NCBI GenBank assembly: GCA_021234155.1 | Contig: JAJEKV010000509.1 | Location: forward strand, 100,668-164,667 | Origin: Isoetes taiwanensis | Taxonomy: Eukaryota; Streptophyta; Lycopodiopsida; Isoetales; Isoetaceae | Reading direction: 5' to 3' | DNA: 64,000 nucleotides | In this document: piece after piece, positions 1 to 9,293 of the stretch | Layout of the letters: every line of letters begins with the position of its first letter | Numbering within the stretch: position 1 is the first letter of the stretch | Notes under the pieces: generated by a model | The model's input: only the letters and a program-made list of their open reading frames with translations | What the model was told of the DNA's origin: nothing | Database searches by the model: none | Made by a program: the position numbers and the translations under genes

Positions 1-110
1 GAGTATTGCATTAATCCGGATAGTAATAAGTCTGTTGTGCTTCTTTATTAGGTCCTATAGGCTGGCTGGCCTTTGTGGACAATAAAACCATTCAATTCAA
101 TTCAATGGAA
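1..110 (+). repeat. LINE 3' tail fragment ending in (ATTCA)n
   Basis: The stretch aligns by eye with the reverse complement of about 48434-48540: both share a TTAATCC..GGTAGTAATA-like segment, a CCTATAGG..GG segment, GTGGAC, then AATAAAA, and both end in a short pentamer array (ATTCA here, ATTCT there). The 48.4-kb copy lies directly downstream of a LINE C-terminal coding remnant, so this is read as the 3' end of the same LINE family with its coding part off the left edge. The boundary is approximate. Confidence 0.55.
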
Positions 111-620
111 AGAACCTTTTTTTCTGTTTTCAAAAATGTAGAGAGGATTCTTGCTATTTTTTTTTCCAATTGCAGGATTTCTATCCTAAGAATAAATTAT
201 TGTAACATGTTTTCCTAAACAGTTCAATATGCAATATAATCAGGAGAACAAGTCTAGTAGCAAAAACCGTGATCATCCACTACTAGGTTATAATTTCCAC
301 ATAGAAGGTAAGGCCATAGGTTTGCATAATGACTTCCAACTGCTTCACATTTTTAAATTTTTGTCTTATATAAGTTGCAAATTTTTCTTGAATTTTAGTG
401 TATGGTTTACCATGTGAACTTGATAAATGTTGAGGTTTAGCCAATCAACTAGAACAAACCCAATCATTGCACAGCTTCACATGTAGAAGAAGATATGAAC
501 ATCTGAATTTTTATTCCTAGCACGGTAAGTTTTCAATGACAAGCTGAATTGTGCTTTAATTATCCCGATAATGAATAAAAATTGAAAATTTGTCTATCAT
601 TGCTCCCCCCTCCTTTAAAA
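111..620. other. AT-rich spacer, nothing recognised
   Basis: I see only short unsupported reading frames, for example one of 62 codons at 229-417 with no recognisable motif. No repeat or RNA gene was recognised. Confidence 0.5.
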
Positions 621-2335
621 TCACACTGTGGACTTCACCCCTAGGGCCCATGCCAAGAAAGCTTTCTGCACCTGCTCCAAGTCATTCCAAGTGGCGAGGG
701 AAATCACAGGGCCCCAGGCCTCGACCCCATATAGAAGCACGGGTTCTACTAGCACCTTGAGTAAGTGCGATTGGTGGGCCCAATCATACAGCTCTGCCTT
801 GTGGCTATTGTTTTGCATTGCATAGAGTGCCTTCCAACATGCTGCGGCTCGCAGCCGAATGGAATTGTCCCAATTCATGGCCGATGGGAACTCCACACCC
901 AAATATTTGTAAGGGACACCACTTCAACATTTTGGCCACGATAAGTTAGGATTGGGGCTCTTGGCTGGCGTACGGACAATACGAGAACTACCTTGGTCTT
1001 GGCTAAGTTGACGCGCATGTCAGTCATCTGGCAAAATGTGTCCAGGGCATCGAGATGGCGTTGCATATCTGCCGGAGTGTGCGCTAGGAGGTCTACATCA
1101 TCAGCATAGATCAGCCGCCTGGTGATCTGGCATAGGAGTTGAGCCCAGTTCCTCCATTACCAGCAAGCCATCTCTCCAACTGATCAATATACAGGTCAAA
1201 TAGTATGGGAGAGAGGGGGCATACCTGGCGGACCCCGATACTGCTCTCGAATAGTTGGATCGCTAGTTGCAGTCGTCCTGTGCATGTCTCATATAACCTG
1301 TACACCACATTCTGCAGTTTGGCAGGGACGTCTAGCTACTGCAGTCTTGTCCACAGCTTTTCCCGAGGCACAGTGTCAAAAGCCTTGGTGAAGCCTATGA
1401 AGCAGCAATACAGATCTTGTCGACGATTCTTGCTGTCCTCGACCAGAGTCCGCAGCGTGAAGATATGATCTATGGTTGAGTATCTCAGCCTGAATCCCGC
1501 CTGCGTGAGTGCCCGCACTTCTATTGCCTCTGCCCATCCTATCAACTGCCGTTCGAGGATTTCGGCGAGGAGCTTTGCAAATACTGAGCTGATCATGATG
1601 GTTTGGTAATTGGCTCGGCAGTGTGGATCTCCTGCCTTGTGGATTGGGACAACCCTGCTAGTGGTCCATTGTGGGGGAAAAACTTCCCGCAATGCCTTGT
1701 TGAACATGTCGGTTAGTACCGGTGCCATGGATGGTCCTGCCCACTCGAGTAACTCCACCTGTATGCCATCAAGGTCTGGTGCTTTTCCATTGGCTGGACG
1801 TTGCAGCTCCTATGCTACCTCCGCCTCTATGATTTCCAAAGACCGGGCCCCTGTTGGGGGGGGGAGGGGGTAATGCCGCTCGTGCACCCTCAGGGTTGTA
1901 GAGCTGCTATAGGTATTGCCCCCACTAGTCTAGGGTGATGTTTCCTGTGGGCAGCACTGGCCTCCTGTGCACTCTTCGCCAGAAGGTCCTGGGATGCCGT
2001 TCCAGGAGGAAGAACATTTTCTGTTGATGGACCGCAATGTACCTGGCCTTTCTAGCCTTAAGGAAAGTGCGGTATTGCTTCTGCATCCGGGCATATAGCA
2101 GGATCTGTGACTTGGCGGAGCCAGCGTTTGCATTCTTTGTACTCGGCATCAAACCACTGGTTATGCGGAAAGGCCGTAGCTCTCGAGTTTTGCCGGGGGC
2201 GACTTCTCCCAAAACATCTCTCTGCAGCAGCCCCGAGGACATCAATGAGCCTGCCTGCCTGCTGCTCCAGTTTGAGCACTATGAGATGCTTGCCAGATCC
2301 TCCGTAAGCATCTGGGAGTAAGTATAAGCGCGCTC
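621..2335 (-). mobile_element. Decayed LINE (non-LTR retrotransposon) reverse transcriptase region
   Basis: Read on the minus strand, the fragments follow LINE ORF2 order. First come pre-RT pieces (2279-1925; WFDAEYKECKR-like, then FWRRVHRR). Next are RT blocks at 1758-1336, with VVPIHKAGD, an AGFR-like block and the degraded catalytic block CFIGFTKAFDTV (normally F.DF.KAFD). A GVRQVCPLSPILF block at about 1240 corresponds to GxRQGCPLSP. A C-terminal segment (1066-621) includes LLYGVEAWG. Stops and frameshifts separate the pieces and the catalytic DD block is only partly visible near 1100, so it is dead. No endonuclease domain or 3' tail is attached; it is truncated at both ends. Confidence 0.85.
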
Positions 2336-2344
2336 ATGGTCCAG

Positions 2345-3822
2345 TTTGAGCTGGGGCATATAAAAATAAGCTCGTGAAAATAAGGATGTGAAACCAATAC
2401 AAAAATAAGCTCCTGAAAAGAGCAAACGACATGGCAAAAAAAATAAAAAATGAGAGTCTGTACATGCCCATTACTGGTCCATAGTTCATTCAAATATCGA
2501 TAATATTCTTATGTTAGTCCATTTCAAGTTGAGCTTTGGGACATGAGTAGAAACTGGACCACAAAAAATATTTGTTGCTCATTATCTTGAGGATTGCACT
2601 AGAATAGATAGCATCAATTATATTATGTCTTCCATGTTTATTCTATATTTGTGCCTTAAAATGTGACTTTATAAAATCACATCCTCAAAATATCTCATAT
2701 CAAGAAACCAAAGCAAAAAGAACCAAAGAAAAATATGAAAAACTTTTACCATAAAAAATCAAGATAGACTACTATCTACAGTCTAGTTGCAGACCATCAT
2801 TGGTCCAAATGACTGAAAGTTTAAAATTACTAATGATGCCATCTTAATCAATTTTGATCTCAACATTCGCATATAGTTTACTTGTATGATTTTCTATAGG
2901 ACAAAATTAATGGATGGGGTTAGCTTGCATAATTTAAGGGTAAGGTTGAAGCCAAAAAATTGAGAATTTATGCGGCAGTTATGACCAATTGAACCTACAT
3001 GGACTTTCACTTACATCTTTCAAAAATCATGTGATCGAAGCTAAAAAGCCATAGTATCATTCTATGGGGCAAAATGGATAAGGCTAATGAGAGATATATG
3101 CTCTAGATTGGTCCCGTGGACCATAAATGGTGATGAGTGCTTATATAAATTAAAACCTTAGAAATAACATGTTATTTTAACATGTAACTAGAGATTTCTA
3201 TCGTTAAAAGAGGTTCGCATCCATGCAAAATATAATATACATGAAAGATAACATAAATGTAACATTATTCTACTTAGACGATAATTCTTTATAGCAGTAA
3301 CACAGATATGAAGTTTATGCTAGTAAGAAATAAGCAAATTTCGCGGTATTTTCTTCAGTAAGATTATACAAACCTATATAAGAGATCTCTATATATGTCA
3401 TTTCTCACATCTATTTTAAAAGGCTTATTTGGGGAAAGGTAGTGTCTCTTTCTATGAACCAAAGAAGCATACATGAAATGTCATATGGTCTATTTACATA
3501 TTGTCATGGCTAAACTTCACAACATCCACTTGAATTCATCAATAAACATCACTAACTATAATCAGTGTGGAGTTTTGGACCTATAATTATGGAGTTGACT
3601 GAACTTTCTATGCTTTAATGTGTTAATCCAGCTGGTGTACATTTGGACCTATAATTATGGAGTTGACTGAACTTTCTATGCTTTAATGTGTTAATCTAGC
3701 TGGTGTACATCATGTTTGAATTCCAAAAATTGCATGATTACACCGTAATTACACTATATGTAAGTTAATAAGAATTTTTATGTAGATATAAGTAGAACGC
3801 ATAATTTATTACCCTCATGGTA
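2345..3822. repeat. Dispersed non-coding repeat, copy 1
   Basis: This segment is collinear and same-oriented with 60165-61412. Shared blocks run from an AAAAATAAAAAAT-rich start through GAACCTACATGGACTT, AAAAAGCCATAGTATCATT and GAGTTTTGGACCTATAA to TATATGTAAGTT near the end. Identity looks like roughly 80-85 percent by eye, with indels. Copy 1 has about 230 extra bases after 2530, whereas copy 2 has a TCTA microsatellite at the matching place. There is no long ORF. It could be part of a non-autonomous transposon or an old LTR-element interior; no terminal repeats were recognised. Confidence 0.75.
3575..3710. repeat. 68-bp direct tandem duplication
   Basis: Two adjacent units (3575-3642 and 3643-3710), each beginning TTGGACCTATAATTATGG, differ at about one base. 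The related repeat at 61.2 kb has one unit only, so the duplication is specific to this copy. Confidence 0.9.
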
Positions 3823-4005
3823 TTATGAATGGTTGTTATTGGAGCATTTTAACATATACTTTTGTCCAGAATTTTGTATAGTAGATTCTTTTAGTAAATA
3901 TTGAGGTTAACATGACTTATGAACACTCTAAAAAATAATGAAACTATAGCTCGTATAGTTAGCAACTCATAGCCACAAGAATTAAGTCAAAACTTGTTAT
4001 AATAA

Positions 4006-4370
4006 GGGGCCATTCACACCGGCGGTTAGGTTAAGTTTAGTTAAGAAAAATTAACTAGCTTGTTAAACCTAACTATGACAATAATATTCGCACCTAAAAA
4101 GGTTAGGTTTCAGTAAAATCTTTTAACCTAACTACGATGTGCTAAATTATTTTCAGACCAGCACAGTTAAGTTTGGCAATTTTTAACCTAACAATTTACA
4201 TCGGTGGTTGTTCAGACATGACACATTAAGTTACTGTTAACTGCAATGTTAACAGAATTGCCTTCAGACCAACCTTCGGTTAAGTTACAATTTTAACTTA
4301 ACCAAACTGCTTTCAGATATATCTTCAGTTAAGTTTATAATTTTAACTTAACCAGCAATGCAATCGAATG
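4006..4370. repeat. Left terminal inverted repeat and subterminal repeats of the Harbinger element
   Basis: The terminal 15 bases are followed by many short inverted and direct copies of GGTTAAGTT / AACTTAACC spaced through the first 360 bases. Such subterminal motifs are commonly bound by the accessory or transposase protein in this superfamily; that role is inferred here. Confidence 0.85.
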
Positions 4371-4498
4371 CTTAGTGCCACAAGACAACATAGTAGTAAA
4401 TAATCTAAGCCTAAATCCTTTTCTCATTAATTTCTATGCAAATAGACAAAATCCTGCATACAAAATTAACAGCACCGAAATGCATGATTGAGCATTCT

Positions 4499-4815
4499 CT
4501 ACTGGTCTTCCTCTTCAGGAATCTGACAGACTGGCAAGAAATACGTGTCTAATTGCCAATACTTGTGGGAAATTCCTTCCCAAGTATTTGCGTCAAAGTA
4601 ATCCTTTACTGGCAAAGAAATAAATTGCATCAACAAACCTAAGTGAGCAAGTTCCAAAGCGACAACTTGACAATACACAACATGAAAGAAAGGATTTGTT
4701 CCACAAAGACCATTAAAGAATGAATATATTCCTCCTGACTTAAGCAATTTTGGTAAATAAGAATGGAACTCCCTTAGATCCTCATAATGCTCACTGTATG
4801 TGTCAAAAAATATAC
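4499..4815 (-). pseudogene. Captured C-terminal exon of an RMT2-type protein arginine N-methyltransferase
   Basis: The minus-strand frame reads GIFFDTYSEHYEDL, LPKLLKSGGIYSFFNGL, FFHVVYCQVVALEL, and KYWQLDTYFLPVC before a stop at 4499. This is the C-terminal block of the yeast Rmt2 / plant RMT2-like family of AdoMet-dependent arginine methyltransferases, including the conserved FDTYSE, GGIYSFFNG and YW.L..Y.LPVC segments. It begins directly after a splice acceptor (..TTTTGGCAG then GTATA) at 4816-4818. The AdoMet-binding exons and N-terminal region are absent, so it is a fragment. It lies between the transposase stop and the left TIR, in the same orientation as the transposase, and a good donor (GTAAGT, 4940-4935) follows the transposase stop, so a transposase-RMT2 spliced transcript is possible (inference). 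Confidence 0.85.
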
Positions 4816-4945
4816 CTGCCAAAAAGCAGAAAACTTATCACTCAAAGATCAGCAAACATTTGCATATGATTGATCCCATAAACAAGCAGCCCAACATATT
4901 TAATGAGCTCACAAACTAATCTGTTTCATGTCAGACTTACCTGTC

Positions 4946-7900
4946 TCACGTGAACACTAGATACTCTTTTAGTGATTCTCTAATCTCGAGTCCATTTGCA
5001 ACTTCAGTGTCTTCAGCTTCAATGTCTTGATTCTCACCATTTGCAACTTCAGTATCTTCAGCTTCAGTGTCTTCATTCTCATCTTCTACTAGCCCTTGAA
5101 GTCTGATTTGTTCCAACTCCTCCTCCACATTTGCTTCGCCATTATCAATCAATAAATTGTGCAAGATGCAACATGCATGAGCTATAGTCGGGACATACAT
5201 AGGCTTCATCCTTAACTTTGTGTCAAGGCATTTGAACTTGCCCTTCAACAACCCAAATGTTTGCTCAATATATAAACGTCCTCTTTTCAACTTTTTATTG
5301 AAAATATCCTCTACAACATAGCAGCCCATACAATAATGTGTTATCATAAAAAACAAAACACTCATGAAGGCAAAAAGAAGCTAAGATTAACTTACCAGCA
5401 AGTGTTAATAGTCTAGGAGCCTTTTGGTATGGCGACATCAACCACGAAGAGCACTTATAACCGTTATCTCCCAAGAAGTACGGTTTTAACTCCCTCCTGA
5501 AAACAATGTTCACAACAGGTTCTTGGAGCAACTGGCCTTCTTCAATTCTTCTCGCAAGTCTTGAATTTCTTAATACTCTAGCGTCATGCACAGACCCAGG
5601 ATATCCACAAAAGATATCAAGAAATCTTCTCTTTGTATCACATATTGCTTGCATTATGATGCTAAATCTACATTTCCTATCATAGTAATCAAATCCATGG
5701 GACTGCGGGTTGTATTATTTCAAAGTGTGTACAATCTATTGCACCGGTACCAAAACAAAAATAACAATCACATGTTAGCATAGAGAAGCGTAAATTACAT
5801 CAAAATTATTCTTTAACTATCAATCACTCTTTGAGATACACCCCCAGAGATAGTCTTTGTTCAACTTTCCAGCCTTCATGCTACAAAAAACAGAATCAAA
5901 TTGAATCAAATTGAAGACCAGCTCGCCAGGACACGAGGTCAAACAGGAGGACTGTTTTTAAGAAAAAGAGGGGATTACTATCATGAAAGAGAGGAGAGTA
6001 AATGTCAAGACTAAATTAGCTACCAAGGAATAACATGGAAATAAAATGTATATGCATAAATGCACGGGTTAAAAGGATTGACACAAGGAGGAACAAAGAT
6101 CTAAGGAAAAGCAAACATACAAGGATAAAGAAGGGACCATGCAGATAAAGGGAACACCCAGCAAAATAAAGGGGCATGGGAGCAACTTGCAAGGTTGGTC
6201 GACAAGTTACAAAGGTAACAAATAGAATTAAGATGGAGGTAGGAAGGAACATGTAAGAATATGATAATGGAATTAATGATATGAATTTCCCGTGTGGGTA
6301 GAACATAAGGACCAGCTACATGACAAAAGAAGAAAGGTAACTAGAGACAGGAAGAATGAACAAAGGAATACAGGAATTAAGGTTTAATAAACTAACAAGA
6401 ATTAATAAGAAAGAAATGGGTGTATGAAAATTAGAGAAAAGGAAAGGTTGACATTGCAGGAAAAATACATGCAGCAACTAGCATAAGGCAGCACAAGGGG
6501 ATAAAAAAAGTTGACCCTGCGGGAGTAGCACATAAGGTACCCAGCACCAGACAACATGGGAGAAGCATGCAGCGCGGAATTACAAATGAGAAGCAGGACC
6601 TAGACATGACCTATGGAGGCAACCAACAAAAAAAATACCCCTCAAATGACATGACCCCTATGGAGACATGACCTATGGAGCTGGGTATCGCATGCAGATA
6701 AAAAATACCCCTCAAATGACATTCACCTCATCAATCACATTTGCAGATAAAAATACCCCTGGTACCTCATCAATAAAAATACCCCTGGTACATATATCAA
6801 CAATTAACCATACCAACAATTAAGTTGATCACATGGTATATGCACAAGTATTTATGTATGGGGTATTTGTGCCAAATAATCTATAACCATTACTAGAAGG
6901 TTCTGCGCATAAATTCAGTGTGCTACCAGATGCCATGTTATCTGGACTTATTAGGATGCCAGTATTTCTGCACATAGGTCAGGAACAAAGAACACAGCAC
7001 TAAAGCACTACTTAAACAATCCAAAAACTCCAGTTAATTTGATGCATCCCAAAGTGCCCGCCACAATGGCCCATTTTTCACAGACTCACTATGATTTTAG
7101 TTGCAAAATCATATATTTACCACGGTGTCGCACTTGTCTCATGGTACATTTTCCATGCTCTAGCCAAATAAATAAGAATGCTAGAGTATATCCTATTGCA
7201 GTTCAGTTGCAATCAGGATTTTAACCATACCACCAAATAAGTTGATCACATGGTATATGGTATATGCTATTCCACAATTATTTATATATGGGAATGCACA
7301 AATTTATCTTCTTGCTGTCAACGTAGCTTGCACAAATTTAGCCTGCTTGCAAAGCGTAGCAACAGCAACCAGTCCTTGACCTTGCAGATTCCGCTTACAG
7401 CAACTAGTGCCAGTGCATTGAGTGCACAGGGCGCACTGAGTTCAAGGATACTGAGCTCGAAACTTCTCAAGGGCCTACAGTTTATCTACAGTTTAAGCTT
7501 TTGATCTAAGGCCTAGGCCAGAATTTTAAACTGGTTTTAGAACATTATGCTGGAAAGATATACTGGAAAAACCTACTTCATTAGTTTATCTTCTTTAGTT
7601 AAATCTTCATGCTGGATTGCTCCCATCGAATCAGCAACATTATTGATGCTGGGTTCTGCCACGTGCTCACTGCACTCAGTCTTCTGTGGGCTGCATTTGT
7701 TCATGCTGCTGGACTACAGGAGCCTTTGCATATGCATTTCTCTGCCATAAATCTGGTTGCTGCTGAGCAATGGTTGCAGCAAATGCATGGTACAAGAAGG
7801 GCAAAACAAGGAGCATAATGCAATATAAAAGTAAAGTTAAGTGTGCACCATGGCATCTGGGTTAACGTTGGTCTCTGCAACAACAATGGTAGACTTCTAA

Positions 7901-8742
7901 GAAAGTTGGAGCACATCAGATGGTCTAGGTTTATGATAGGTCTGTGTAGTGCAGGTTTAAAATCAGGGACCTCTATGTTAATGTGAACGACCATGGGGAG
8001 CAGTATAGGGTGTATTTACATGACAATTTGGGTGCAAAGTAGACCAGCAACAATTTTACAAAATTCAGCAAGCAAACAAAGCATGTTTCAAACAAAGCAG
8101 ACCATATTTCAAACAAAGCAGACCATGAATGTATAAGTCATGAGTTTGGGAGCTCACCTACATTTGGCAACTTGCAAACTTGATGGAATCCAGCACTGAC
8201 CTCCTCGAACTCCTCACCTGCTGGGAACCTAATCTTATAACCAAAAACTTGTATAATTGCTTTGCAAACTTCTATCACTACCATATGTGCACTGCTCTCT
8301 CCTATACCAAATTTCTCTGACAAAATCAAATAATCAGAGCCTCTAAACAACTTTAGCAAACAACATGCTACTCTAACGTCCACAGGAATAGCCTTTCGAT
8401 AATGAGTGTCTTGCTTTTCAATCTCAATGCTCAAGCTGCTGCACAAAAAGTTGAAGGTGTCCCTTGTCATCCTGAAAGTCTTCTTCCATCTTGCATCATC
8501 ATAGAAGCCCTTGACAAAGCGATCGAACCAAGTAAAACTTCTTGGCTTCACCCACCACTCGCCTAAACGTTGTCCATGAATGCTACCATGCCCAAAAGCT
8601 TGCAATGTGGCAACTTCGTCTCAGAATAACGACTTGTGTAAACAATTATCTTCACTTTGTCCAAGTAGTAAAGTGTCAAAATTTGGAGATATCCAGCTAC
8701 TAATATCATCATAGCTTGTACTAGTTCGTCATTGATTGGCAT
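4946..8742 (-). pseudogene. PIF/Harbinger DDE transposase (three exons, frame broken)
   Basis: A nuclease of the DDE_Tnp_4 family that would excise and insert the element. Exon 1 starts at an ATG at 8742 (MPINDEL) and runs to a donor near 8150. It contains WWVKPRSFTWFDRF, FRMTRDTFNFLC, and the helix-turn-helix-like SEKFGIGESSAHMV. Exon 2 (5744-5396) carries AIDCTHFEI (first D), RFLDIFCGYPGSVHDARVL, and LGDNGY (second D, 5463-5468). Exon 3 (5310-4946) has IEQTFGLLKGKF (catalytic E, 5264-5266) and an acidic tail with two near-identical DTEVANG repeats. The triad is therefore present. Defects are a frame change near 8600, a one-base shift near 5690, and an exon-2 acceptor reading CG instead of AG. 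The 2.4-kb first intron holds short AAAAATACCCCT tandem repeats (about 6630-6790). Some breaks may be assembly errors. Confidence 0.88.
5745..8140 (-). other. Long intron of the Harbinger transposase
   Basis: Non-coding by inspection. It includes a small cluster of imperfect direct repeats built on AAAAATACCCCT(C/G) at about 6630-6790, and several open frames below 100 codons without motifs. The donor (AG then GTGAGC at about 8155) is good. Confidence 0.6.
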
Positions 8743-9293
8743 TTGATCTTCATTAACAAGCTGCACAAAATTCTTATTGTACATTAAGCAATTTCATCAT
8801 GTTCATACAAAATAAAAATAGATTTACATTCAAAATTATAAAGCTGCAAATTTCATTCACATGAGATCATATTATCACATTGTCGCACAATGCCATGTCA
8901 AAATTTGATCCAAACTAAAAAATATAAAGTTTGAGTTGATCAATTTTAGTCAACTTCCTCAAAAAAAAAAAAAAACAATTATCTCTTTGTCAAAGTTTGG
9001 CAGCCGCAGTGTATGACTAGAAAACGAGCAACTAGTGACCATTTTGACCACCTATTCATCACCTACAAGCAACCATGGCCTCTGTTAGTGATAATTCAAT
9101 ATATTTTTATGCATGGGTCAAAAGAGTTTTGAATATATAAACTGTGTGATTGGGGCAGCCTTGCTTGCAAAATAATTCCCCATCTTCTCGAATGCCCCTG
9201 CCATTACACTAATTGAACTAACCAAAGTTTGTTTGCAGCTGAAGTTTTCTCTCTCTATCTCCAAGCCTTTTACAAAATGCTCATCCATCATTG

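Noticed and set aside
7547-7818. Overlapping frames in the transposase intron
   Set aside because: No domain, no splice signals of note, and they lie in a well-bounded intron.
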